Below, piece after piece: positions 1-7,150 of a stretch of DNA of 8,678 nucleotides. Below the pieces are notes generated by a model. That model was not told where the DNA came from. It saw only the letters and a program-made list of their open reading frames with translations, and made no database searches. Source of the stretch: Paracoccaceae bacterium (GTDB lineage: Bacteria; Pseudomonadota; Alphaproteobacteria; Rhodobacterales; Rhodobacteraceae); NCBI GenBank assembly GCA_026982515.1, contig JALSGY010000487.1, positions 1 through 8,678 on the forward strand, read 5' to 3'. How positions within the stretch are numbered: position 1 is the stretch's first letter; each line of letters begins with the position of its first letter. A program made the position numbers and the translations under genes.

Positions 1-1
1 C

Positions 2-616
2 TTCGGGATCGAGCTGATCTTCCAGGCCGGTGCGCGCGGCTTCGCCGGAGGGCAGGATGCCGTGGGCTGGCGGCTGGAGGCGATGCGGGAATATGCCTTC
101 TCGGGGGTGGTGCTGGAGTGGATGATCGACACCGGTCGCTGGCCGCTGGAACACCTGAAACGCTTCGTGACCTACCCGTTCATTCATGTCTCCTTCACCC
201 ATGCGCTGATGGTGCTGGTGTTCCTGCTGGCGCTGGGCAAGATGGTGGGCGAGGTCTTCGGCACCGTCGCGGTGCTGGCGGTGTTCTTCCTCTCGGCCAT
301 CGTCGGTGCGCTGGCCTTCGGACTGCTGACAGGGGAAGATGCGCCCCTGGTGGGCGGCTATCCGGCCGTCTACGGGCTGATCGGCTCCTATACCTTCATG
401 CTGTGGGTCAGCCTTGCTGGAACCGGCAATACCCAGCTGCGCGCTTTCCAGCTGATCGGTTTCCTGATGGGGGTGCAGCTGATCTTCGGCCTTCTGTTCG
501 GCGCGAACAGGACCTGGGTGGCCGATATCTTCGGTTTCGGCACCGGCTTCTTCCTCTCCTTCCTGCTGGTGCCCGGAGCACTGGCGCGCCTGCGCGACCG
601 GCTGCGGCAGCGATAG
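2..616 (+). CDS. Rhomboid-family integral membrane protein, probably proteolytically inactive; 5' end cut off by window
   Basis: The frame is open from base 2, so the real start lies upstream and 204 codons are visible before the TAG at 614. A GTG at 62 is internal, because the residues before it (FGIELIFQAG) look like the end of the first membrane helix. Hydrophobic segments and the order of motifs fit the six-helix rhomboid fold: a loop with HxSxxHA (bases 185-205), a helix running to about 300, a glycine-rich GGYPAVYGLIG motif (353-385), then a last helix with ADIFGFGTGFF (521-553). In active rhomboids the motif is GxSG and the last helix carries a histidine. Here the serine position is Tyr (359-361), the following Gly is Pro, the histidine position is Asp (524-526), and the helix-2 Asn of HxxxN is Val. 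The fold is therefore recognisable but the Ser-His dyad is absent. It is convergent with murJ across 95 bp. Partner and function are unknown; a chaperone-like or binding role is inference. Confidence 0.85.
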   Translation, partial: FGIELIFQAGARGFAGGQDAVGWRLEAMREYAFSGVVLEWMIDTGRWPLEHLKRFVTYPFIHVSFTHALMVLVFLLALGKMVGEVFGTVAVLAVFFLSAIVGALAFGLLTGEDAPLVGGYPAVYGLIGSYTFMLWVSLAGTGNTQLRAFQLIGFLMGVQLIFGLLFGANRTWVADIFGFGTGFFLSFLLVPGALARLRDRLRQR

Positions 617-711
617 GGAAGATGCCTCCGGCGAAGGGAAGGGCGGCTTCCTCTCGGGATGGTTCTTGCAGGCGGTCGGCTGCAGGATTTCGCGCCACGG
701 CGAGGTGATCG
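617..711. other. Convergent intergenic gap, no clear terminator
   Basis: These 95 bases lie between the ends of the rhomboid gene and murJ. The best inverted repeat is a 5-bp stem GGAAG/CTTCC around a GGCGG loop near 637-655, with no T-run on either side. A second weak one is TGCAG/CTGCA near 667-685. Neither resembles a canonical intrinsic terminator, so Rho-dependent termination or transcription overlap is possible. Confidence 0.3.
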
Positions 712-2250
712 TCAGCGTTTCATGGCCGCCCTGAGGTCGGACAGGCGCAGCGCGCCAAGGGCCGCAGCCGCAGCTGCATAAGCCGCCATGCCCCCGCCCA
801 CCAGCAGGGCCAGCGCCAGGTAACGCCAGCCGGGCAGGGCGAACACGGGTTGCAGCGCCAGGCCGAGCCCCAGCAGCACCGCGCCCATGGCTGCCGAGGC
901 CAGCACGATCCGGCGTGTCTGCCGCAGGAAGCGGCTGTCTGGGCTGGCCGCTTCGCCCATTGCGCGCGAGCCGCGCCACAGCAGCCAGACCATCGCCCAG
1001 CCCGCAACGGAGGTGGCCACGGCGGCCGCGAGATAGCCGATGAAGGGGGCCAGCCCCACCGCCAGCACCGCGTTGATCACCATCGCCACCAGCGCATAGC
1101 GGAAGGGGGTGCGGGTATCCTCGCGGGCGAAGTAGAGCGGCTGCAGCACCTTCTGCATCACGAAGGCCGGCAGGCCCGCCCCGTAGATCGCCACCGCCGC
1201 TGCCGTTGCCGCGGCATCCACGGCGGTGAAGCGGCCGCGCTCGAACAGCACCGAAACAAGCTGTCCCGGCACGACGATCAGTGCCACCGCCGCCGGCAGG
1301 GTCAGCAGCAGGGCGAACTCGGCCGCCCGGTTCAGCCCGTCGCGCCCGGCCTTCGTATCGCCTGCACGAAGCCGGCGCGACAGTTCGGGCAGCAGCACCA
1401 CGCCGATGGCGATCGCCACCACTCCAAGCGGCAGCTGATACAGCCGGTCGGCCAGGTTGAGATACTGGATCGACCCCTCGAAGAAGCTTGCCACCTGCCG
1501 GCCCACCAGCAGGTTCACCTGAACCACGCCGCCGGCCAGCGCCGCAGGGGCGGCGATGACGGCGAGGCGTCTCAGTTCGGGGGTCAGCCGGGGGGCGCGC
1601 GGGCGCAGCGGATAGCCCGCCCGCGCCGCGGCCCGCCACACCAGCGCCAGTTGCGCAATCCCCGCCACCGGCACCGCCCAGGACAGCGCGGCTGCGACGT
1701 CTCCGCCCGTCTGTCCTGCCCAGATCATCGCCCCGGAAAGGAGCACGTTGAGAAGCACCGGTGCGGCGGCGGCAGTGGCGAAGCGTCCGGTGGCGTTCAG
1801 CACGCCCGAGATCAGCGCCGCCAGCGAGATGAACACGATGTAGGGAAACACCACCCGCCCGTAGCCGGTGGCCAGTTCCAGCCGCTCGTCACCGGCAAAG
1901 CCCGAGGCCATGGCCAGCACCAGCCACGGCATCAGCAGCTGCGCCAGCACGGTGAGCGCGATCACCACCGTGGCCAGCCCGGAAAGTGCGTCGCGGGCGA
2001 AACCGGCAGCCTCCTCGCCGGCTTCCACCTTCTTGGCGAACATCGGCACGAAGGCCATGTTGAAGGCCCCTTCCGCGAAGAAGCGGCGGAACATGTTGGG
2101 CAGCGAGAAGGCCACCACGAAGGCCTCGGCAGCCGGTCCCGCGCCCAGGTAGGCGGCAAACAGGATGTCGCGCACGAAGCCCATCACCCGGCTGGCCATC
2201 GTCCACAGACCGACGGTGAGAAACCCCCTGACCAGACGGATTGCCGCCAT
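712..2250 (-). CDS. murJ: MurJ, lipid II flippase (formerly MviN)
   Basis: This 512-residue inner-membrane protein of the MOP exporter superfamily moves lipid II, the undecaprenyl-linked peptidoglycan precursor, across the cytoplasmic membrane for wall synthesis. Length matches the family (E. coli MurJ is about 510) and hydrophobic segments fill the whole sequence, as expected for 14 helices. The N-terminal signature is intact: SRVMGFVRD (about residues 20-28), an acidic residue at Glu42 where E. coli has Asp39, and LPNMFRRFFAEGAF (about 50-63). The arginines equivalent to E. coli R18, R24 and R52 are R21, R27 and R55, and the ADRL motif near residue 268 holds the R270 equivalent. All positions known to matter are thus present. 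The ATG at 2250 shares its A with the glnD stop (TGATG), so translation is probably coupled to glnD. It is the last gene of the minus-strand operon. Confidence 0.97.
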   Translation of the reverse strand: MAAIRLVRGFLTVGLWTMASRVMGFVRDILFAAYLGAGPAAEAFVVAFSLPNMFRRFFAEGAFNMAFVPMFAKKVEAGEEAAGFARDALSGLATVVIALTVLAQLLMPWLVLAMASGFAGDERLELATGYGRVVFPYIVFISLAALISGVLNATGRFATAAAAPVLLNVLLSGAMIWAGQTGGDVAAALSWAVPVAGIAQLALVWRAAARAGYPLRPRAPRLTPELRRLAVIAAPAALAGGVVQVNLLVGRQVASFFEGSIQYLNLADRLYQLPLGVVAIAIGVVLLPELSRRLRAGDTKAGRDGLNRAAEFALLLTLPAAVALIVVPGQLVSVLFERGRFTAVDAAATAAAVAIYGAGLPAFVMQKVLQPLYFAREDTRTPFRYALVAMVINAVLAVGLAPFIGYLAAAVATSVAGWAMVWLLWRGSRAMGEAASPDSRFLRQTRRIVLASAAMGAVLLGLGLALQPVFALPGWRYLALALLVGGGMAAYAAAAAALGALRLSDLRAAMKR

Positions 2251-5069
2251 CAGGCGCCGGCCCTTTCCGCGCCCTGCTCGATGGCCTCGCGCAGCTTCTT
2301 CTCAAGCGCCTTCTGGCGCTGAGCGGAGTGGAATTTCAGGCCGAACATGTCCTTGACATAGAAGGTATCCACCACCTGCGCGCCATAGGTGGCGATCACC
2401 GCCGAAGCGATATAGACGTTGTTCGCCGCCAGGGTGCGCGTCAGGTCATAGAGCAGGCCGGGGCGATCGCGGGTATCCACCTCGATGATGGTGTAGATTT
2501 CCGAACCCTCGTTGTCGAAGGTGATCGAGGTCGGCACCCGGAACGCGCGTTCGCGCTTGCGGATCCTGTCGCGTTCCTTGAGCGCTTCGCGCGCCACCAC
2601 CTCGCCCTTCAGGATCTTCTTGATCATGGTGCGCAGCCGCGGTACGCGCGATTGCTCGTAGGGGTGGCCCTCGGCATCCTGGATCCAGAACACGGCCGTC
2701 GCGTAGCCGTCCTTGGAGGTATAGGTGCGCGCGTCCACGATGTTGGCCCCGACCAGCGCCAGCGCTCCGCACATGCGCGAGAAGATGCCCGGATGGTCGG
2801 CCAGGGCGAAGCAGACGCGGGTGGCGTCGCGGTCCTCGTCGAGCAGCAGATCGATGCGGATCTCGTCATCGCCGATATCCTTCAGCAACCTTGCAAAGGT
2901 GACATGGGCCGAGGTCGGCAGCCCCTGCCAGTAGGGCCCGTAATGGCGGGAGGTCTCGCGGCGCAGGTCCTTCCTGCTCCACTCCGGCAGGGCCTCGCGC
3001 AGGGCGCGCCTGGCCTCCGCCTCGCGGGACTCGCGGTTGACCGCCTCGAGTCCCGATTCCAGCGCCTCGGCCGTCTGGTTGTAAAGCGTGCGCAGAAGCA
3101 CGGCCTTCCAGTTGTTCCAGGTGTCCGGCCCGACGCCGCGGATGTCGCACACGGTGAGAACCGTAAGCAGATCCAGCCGCTTGCGAGTCTTCACCGCCTT
3201 GGCGAAATCGCGCACCGTGCGCGGATCGGCGATGTCGCGCTTTTGCGCCATGTCGGACATCAGCAGGTGATAGCGCACCAGCCACTCGGCGGTTTCCGCC
3301 TCGTCGGGTCTGAGCCCCAGCCGCCGGGCCACCTTGCGGGTGATCCGCGCCCCGACCACCGAGTGGTCCTCCTCGCGCCCCTTGCCGATGTCGTGCAGGA
3401 GCAGCGCCACGTACAGCACCCGCCGGTTGATCCCGCGTTCCAGGATGCCCGAGGCGATGGGCAATTCTTCCACCAGTTCGCCGCGCTCGATCTGGGCGAG
3501 GGTGGAAATGCACTGGATGGTGTGCTCATCCACCGTGTAGCTGTGATACATGTTGAACTGCATCATCGCCACCACGGGCTCGAACTCGGGGATGAAGGTG
3601 GCCAGCACGCCCAGCTCGTTCATCCGCCGCAGCGCCCTCTCGGGGTTGCCGTGTTTCAGCAGGAGATCGAGGAAGATGCGCGTGGCTTCCGGATCGCGCC
3701 GCATCTCGTCGTCGATCAGGTGCAGATTTGCGGAGACCAGGCGCATCGCGTCGGGGTGGATCAGCAGCCCCGTGCGAAGCGCTTCCTCGAACAGGCGCAG
3801 AAGGTTGAGCTTGTCTTTCAGGAAGGCCTCGGGATTGGCCACGTTGAGGCGGTTCTGCTCCACCCTGTAGCCGGATCTGACGCGGCGCCGGCGGCGGAAA
3901 AAACCCACCAGGCGTGGTTCCTTCTTGACGTGGCGCGCCTCCAGCGCGGTGAGGAAGATGCGCGTCAGCTCCCCCACCCGGGTGGCATGGCGGAAATAGT
4001 CCTGCATGAAGTGTTCCACGGCCCGGCGCCCGCCAATATCGGTGTAGCCCATGCGTGCGGCCACCTCGACCTGCAGGTCGAAGGTCAGCTGGTCCATCGC
4101 CCGGCCGGTGATCAGATGCAGGTGACAGCGCACCGCCATCAGGAAGTTTTCGGCAGCTATGAAGCTGTCGTATTCCTCCCGGGTGAAGACTTTCAGGCGC
4201 ACCAGCTCCGACAGGTCCTGCACCCCGTGCACGTACTTGTCGATCCAGAACAGCGTCTGGAGGTCGCGCAGGCCTCCCTTGCCTTCCTTGACGTTGGGCT
4301 CGACCATGTAGCGCTGCAGCCCGCCCTGCTTGCGCAGCCGCTCGGCGCGCTCCTCCAGCTTGGCCTCGATGAACTCGGCTTCGGTGCCGGCCAGCAGCTC
4401 CTTGCGCAGCCGGGCGGAAAGCTCATCGGCCAGCGGCCTGTGCCCGCCGAGGAAGCGGTGCTCCAGCAGGGCGGTGCGGATCGTGTAATCCTCGCGCCCC
4501 AGCCGCAGGCAGTCCTTCACGGTGCGGGTGGAATGGCCGACCTTCAGGTGCAGGTCCCAGAAGATGTAGAGCATGCTCTCGACCACGCTCTCGGCCCAGG
4601 CGGTAAGCTTGTAGGGGGTGAGGAACAGCAGATCGACATCCGAGAAGGGGGCCATCTCGGCCCGTCCGTAGCCCCCTACCGCCAGCAGCGCCAGGCGCTC
4701 GCCCTCGGTGGGGTTGCGCAGGGCGTGGATGTGGCGGGTGACCACGTCGAAGACCGTCAGCACGATGCAGTCGGTAAGCCAGGCATAGGCCGCCACGGTG
4801 GGACGGGCGTTCAGCGGCTGTGCCTCGAAGGCGGCGGCAATGGCCTCGCGCCCCTTGCGGTTGGCCTCTCGCAGCACGCCGACCGTGGCCTCGCGGATCG
4901 CCTTGTCATCGCCGGCTTCGGCCACGGCCGAATCGATCCGGGCCAGCACCGCGGCCCGGTCGAATATGTCTGACGCCGGACAGATCAGGCTGTCCGGCGC
5001 CCTGGCGTTGCGAAGGGGATCGGCCGGATCAGAAGCCTGTTCCGCCAAAGCTTCTCGGGGCTGGGTCAA
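2250..5069 (-). CDS. glnD: GlnD, bifunctional [protein-PII] uridylyltransferase / uridylyl-removing enzyme
   Basis: This cytoplasmic glutamine sensor adds UMP to PII proteins (GlnB/GlnK) when glutamine is low and removes it when glutamine is high, which sets ammonium assimilation and NtrBC activity. It has 939 residues, slightly longer than E. coli GlnD (890). All four parts are visible: a nucleotidyltransferase with GGYGR (132-136) and DVD (144-146); a GlnD helical region with VEPNVKEGKGGLRDLQ (256-271); an HD hydrolase with DEHTI (514-518), LLHDIGKG (557-564) and DHS (568-570); and two C-terminal ACT domains (about 749-798 and 859-913). An Arg-rich linker, RRRRR, lies at 392-396. The start is TTG at 5069, directly after an in-frame TGA and behind AGGTGA at good spacing; it overlaps the upstream lipoprotein gene by 41 bases. 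A second TTG at 5048 is possible. The conserved part begins near residue 27 (DSLICP), so the first residues are uncertain. Confidence 0.97.
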   Translation of the reverse strand: MTQPREALAEQASDPADPLRNARAPDSLICPASDIFDRAAVLARIDSAVAEAGDDKAIREATVGVLREANRKGREAIAAAFEAQPLNARPTVAAYAWLTDCIVLTVFDVVTRHIHALRNPTEGERLALLAVGGYGRAEMAPFSDVDLLFLTPYKLTAWAESVVESMLYIFWDLHLKVGHSTRTVKDCLRLGREDYTIRTALLEHRFLGGHRPLADELSARLRKELLAGTEAEFIEAKLEERAERLRKQGGLQRYMVEPNVKEGKGGLRDLQTLFWIDKYVHGVQDLSELVRLKVFTREEYDSFIAAENFLMAVRCHLHLITGRAMDQLTFDLQVEVAARMGYTDIGGRRAVEHFMQDYFRHATRVGELTRIFLTALEARHVKKEPRLVGFFRRRRRVRSGYRVEQNRLNVANPEAFLKDKLNLLRLFEEALRTGLLIHPDAMRLVSANLHLIDDEMRRDPEATRIFLDLLLKHGNPERALRRMNELGVLATFIPEFEPVVAMMQFNMYHSYTVDEHTIQCISTLAQIERGELVEELPIASGILERGINRRVLYVALLLHDIGKGREEDHSVVGARITRKVARRLGLRPDEAETAEWLVRYHLLMSDMAQKRDIADPRTVRDFAKAVKTRKRLDLLTVLTVCDIRGVGPDTWNNWKAVLLRTLYNQTAEALESGLEAVNRESREAEARRALREALPEWSRKDLRRETSRHYGPYWQGLPTSAHVTFARLLKDIGDDEIRIDLLLDEDRDATRVCFALADHPGIFSRMCGALALVGANIVDARTYTSKDGYATAVFWIQDAEGHPYEQSRVPRLRTMIKKILKGEVVAREALKERDRIRKRERAFRVPTSITFDNEGSEIYTIIEVDTRDRPGLLYDLTRTLAANNVYIASAVIATYGAQVVDTFYVKDMFGLKFHSAQRQKALEKKLREAIEQGAERAGA

Positions 5070-6198
5070 TCACTGTCACCTGGTTGTCTTGGATCTGGGC
5101 CACGGCCAGGCCGCGCTCGTTGGTGCCGTCGGGCAGCAGGCGGAACACGCCGTTCACCCCGGCAAATCCGGCGGCCTGGGTCAGGGCGCGCCGGGTCAGG
5201 GCATCGGACTTGCCGGCCCGGACGAGGGCGCCGATCGCGGCGATGCCGTCATAGGCCAGCCCGGCGATCGGATGCGGCGGGGTGCCGTAGGCTTCTTCGT
5301 AACGGGCCGTGAAGCGGTTGTTGAGGTCGGGGTCGGGCAGGGCGAACCACCCGCCCTGAAGCCCCGGCAGGGTGAGCGCCGTGGCCGGGATGTCCCAGCG
5401 CTGCAGGCCGATATACTGGATCGTCTCGGGGCCGAGGCCGTTTTCGGGCAGCAGCTGCGCCAGGAAGGGCAGGGCGCCGGAGGTGCCGGAGGTGAGGAAC
5501 AGGGACTGCGCCCCACTTTCCTGCGTGGCAGCAGCGATGTCGCGCACCGCGTTGATCACGCCTTCCTGGGTGACCTCGAACGAGGCCGTGCCCGCCAGCG
5601 TGCCCCCGGCGCGCCCGATCGCCGCGAGGATGGCATCGCGGCCGACGGTTTCGGCCGGGTCCTCGCCATAGACCACCATGAAGCTGCCCTTGCCCTGCGA
5701 GACGGCATAGCTCACCAGCCGGTTCGCGGTGTTCTGGAAGGTCGGGCCAAGCACGAAGACGTTGTTTCCGGCAATGGCGGTGTTGTTGGAAAAGGCCAGC
5801 ACGTTGATCCCGCGCGCCGCCACCGCGACACCGGCGGCATTGGCGGCCTCGGCGAAGACGGGCCCGAGGATGATCCGCGCCCCGTCATTGACCGCCTGGC
5901 GCGCCGCCTCGGCCGCCTGGCCCGCCTGGCCGGCGGTGTTGTAGACCCGCAGGTCGATGGTTACCCCGTCAAGATCGGCCATCGCCAGCCGCGCCGCATT
6001 CTCCAGGCTGCGGGCCAGAACCTCATCGCCTGGATTGGCCGAGCCGCCCGGCACCAGCAGGGCCACCGGAACCGGCCTGGAGGTGTTGATCGAGGGTCCT
6101 CCGGGCCCGGTGGAGGCACAGGAGGCCAGAACAAGCCCCAGCGAAAGGAGCGCGAGGCGGGTGAATGGCTTGCGCAGGGCGCTGAAAACGGAAAACAT
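5029..6198 (-). CDS. LpoA-like penicillin-binding protein activator lipoprotein (periplasmic-binding-protein fold)
   Basis: This 389-residue predicted outer-membrane lipoprotein starts with a lipoprotein signal: basic residues (R9, K10, R14), a hydrophobic core (15-24) and a lipobox LASC with Cys27. The residue after Cys is Ala, not the Asp that retains lipoproteins in the inner membrane. From about residue 43 it follows the type I periplasmic-binding fold used by LpoA/YraM and branched-chain amino acid binding proteins: VALLVPGGS (45-53), NAARLAMADL (67-76), VYNTAG (85-90) and IILGPVFAEA (109-118). In E. coli, LpoA binds and stimulates the peptidoglycan synthase PBP1A. The E. coli protein is about 680 residues with an N-terminal TPR half; that half is missing here, so PBP activation is inferred. 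The ATG at 6198 has AGGA seven bases upstream. It is the first gene of the operon with glnD and murJ, and divergent from rsmI as part of a yraL-M-N-like cluster. A small-ligand-binding lipoprotein is the alternative. Confidence 0.85.
   Translation of the reverse strand: MFSVFSALRKPFTRLALLSLGLVLASCASTGPGGPSINTSRPVPVALLVPGGSANPGDEVLARSLENAARLAMADLDGVTIDLRVYNTAGQAGQAAEAARQAVNDGARIILGPVFAEAANAAGVAVAARGINVLAFSNNTAIAGNNVFVLGPTFQNTANRLVSYAVSQGKGSFMVVYGEDPAETVGRDAILAAIGRAGGTLAGTASFEVTQEGVINAVRDIAAATQESGAQSLFLTSGTSGALPFLAQLLPENGLGPETIQYIGLQRWDIPATALTLPGLQGGWFALPDPDLNNRFTARYEEAYGTPPHPIAGLAYDGIAAIGALVRAGKSDALTRRALTQAAGFAGVNGVFRLLPDGTNERGLAVAQIQDNQVTVIDPAPRSFGGTGF
5076..5081 (-). promoter_or_regulatory. 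Shine-Dalgarno supporting the TTG start of glnD
   Basis: On the minus strand AGGTGA is followed by six bases and then TTG at 5069. It lies inside the 3' end of the upstream lipoprotein gene. No ATG exists in the glnD frame between the preceding stop (5072-5070) and the conserved domain, so this site favours the TTG at 5069 over the TTG at 5048, which has only a weak GAGAAG in front. Confidence 0.55.
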
Positions 6199-6289
6199 GG
6201 TCTGATCCTCTCACGCCCTGACGGGCTCTGAACAGGTCGGACATTATGCAATACCCAGCGCTTAGTAAACGCCGCTCTCGGCGCCGCCC
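6199..6289. promoter_or_regulatory. Divergent control region between the LpoA-like gene and rsmI
   Basis: These 91 bases separate two divergent operons and must hold the start signals for both unless rsmI uses a promoter inside the lipoprotein gene. The centre (about 6241-6270) is more A/T-rich than its surroundings. I see no clear operator dyad or recognisable NtrC or Fnr site. Confidence 0.6.
6243..6269 (-). promoter_or_regulatory. Possible sigma-70-type promoter for the LpoA-like/glnD/murJ operon
   Basis: On the minus strand, CATAAT (6248-6243) is a 5-of-6 match to the -10 hexamer. A weak -35, TTTACT (6269-6264), sits 15 bases upstream, shorter than the usual 17. Transcription would start near 6236, giving a leader of about 38 bases with a good AGGA ribosome binding site. 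The -10 is the stronger half of this call. Confidence 0.35.
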
Positions 6290-7150
6290 GTGGTGAGAGC
6301 CCCGAAACGGGAACTGCCGGCAGGGCTGTATTTCGTGGCCACTCCGATCGGGTCGGCGCGCGATATCACCCTGCGCGCGCTGGATATCCTCGCCAGCGCC
6401 GACGTGCTGGCCGCCGAAGACACCCGCACCCTTCGCCGGCTGATGGAGATCCACGGTATCGCGCCAGGAGGGCGGCCGATGATCGCCTACCACGATCACA
6501 ACGGCCCGGCCGTGCGCCCGCGGCTGTTGCAGATGGTGAAGCAGGGCAAGTCGGTGGCCTATGCCTCCGAGGCCGGCACCCCGGCCATCGCCGACCCGGG
6601 GTTTGCCCTGGCGCGCGACGCCATCGCCGCCGGCCTGCCGGTGAGCACGGCCCCCGGCCCTTCGGCAACCATCGCCGCCCTGACCATCGCCGGCCTGCCC
6701 ACCGACCGCTTCCTGTTTGCGGGATTTCCACCGCCGGCCCGATCCGCGCGGCAGAAGATGCTGGCGGAGCTGGCACCCGTGCCGGCAACGCTGGTTTTCT
6801 ATGAAAGCCCCAAACGCATTCACCAAACGGTAAACCATTTGGCCCAAACTCTGGGTGAAGAACGGCAGGCAGCACTCTGCCGGGAACTGACGAAACTGCA
6901 CGAAGAGGTGCTGCGCGGCACGCTTGGCGAACTTGCCAGGCAGATTGCCGACAGGTCCCTTCGGGGGGAGATCGTGCTCGTGGTGGATCGTGGCCGCGGC
7001 ACGGCAAGCGATGAGGACATGCGAAAAATGCTGATCGAGGTCCTGAAGACGCAAAGCGTGAAGGACGCCGCGGCGGAGGTGGCAGATCGGCTCGGCCTGC
7101 CGCGGCGCAAGGTCTATCAGGCGGCCCTGGACATGGAGCGCGGAAAATGA
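6290..7150 (+). CDS. rsmI: RsmI, 16S rRNA (cytidine-1402 2'-O)-methyltransferase
   Basis: This 286-residue cytoplasmic enzyme uses S-adenosylmethionine to methylate the ribose of C1402 in the decoding centre of 16S rRNA; with RsmH it makes m4Cm1402. Family signatures run in order: LYFVATPIGSARDITLRAL (13-31), AAEDTR (41-46), SEAGTPAIADPG (93-104), APGPSA (121-126), FLFAGF (141-146), FYESPKRI (170-177) and ELTKLHEEVLRG (199-210). A short C-terminal helix-turn-helix-like RsmI domain spans about 256-280. Length is normal. The frame is closed by TAA at 6266, and GTG at 6290 and GTG at 6293 are the only starts before the conserved core. Neither has a visible Shine-Dalgarno (the preceding bases are GGCGCCGCCC), so a leaderless or weakly initiated message is possible. 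Its stop overlaps yraN (ATGA). It corresponds to E. coli yraL. Confidence 0.96.
   Translation: MVRAPKRELPAGLYFVATPIGSARDITLRALDILASADVLAAEDTRTLRRLMEIHGIAPGGRPMIAYHDHNGPAVRPRLLQMVKQGKSVAYASEAGTPAIADPGFALARDAIAAGLPVSTAPGPSATIAALTIAGLPTDRFLFAGFPPPARSARQKMLAELAPVPATLVFYESPKRIHQTVNHLAQTLGEERQAALCRELTKLHEEVLRGTLGELARQIADRSLRGEIVLVVDRGRGTASDEDMRKMLIEVLKTQSVKDAAAEVADRLGLPRRKVYQAALDMERGK

Noticed and set aside
632..690. Short inverted repeats after the rhomboid gene as a bidirectional terminator
   Set aside because: Stems are only about 5 bp and no T-tract follows on either strand, so they fall short of an intrinsic terminator.
850..2322. A 490-codon open frame on the + strand, antisense to murJ
   Set aside because: The translation is dominated by His, Gln, Arg and Gly, unlike any membrane or soluble family I recognise. 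It mirrors MurJ codons and is best explained as a compositional shadow.
3870..3896. Run of five Arg codons in GlnD as a nucleic-acid-binding or inserted element
   Set aside because: It falls in the linker between the helical region and the HD domain, where I recall basic stretches in other alphaproteobacterial GlnD proteins, and the surrounding frame and codon use are unchanged.
2241..4973. A 910-codon open frame on the + strand, antisense to most of glnD
   Set aside because: Its translation is low in complexity and rich in His, Gln, Arg, Gly and Leu, with no recognisable domain. GlnD on the opposite strand has complete, ordered domains. Long antisense frames are expected when the sense gene strongly prefers G/C at third positions.
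4798..6231. A 477-codon open frame on the + strand, antisense to the LpoA-like gene and the start of glnD
   Set aside because: It spans two well-supported opposite-strand genes, lacks domain motifs, and has the Arg/Gly/Ala-rich composition of a high-GC shadow.
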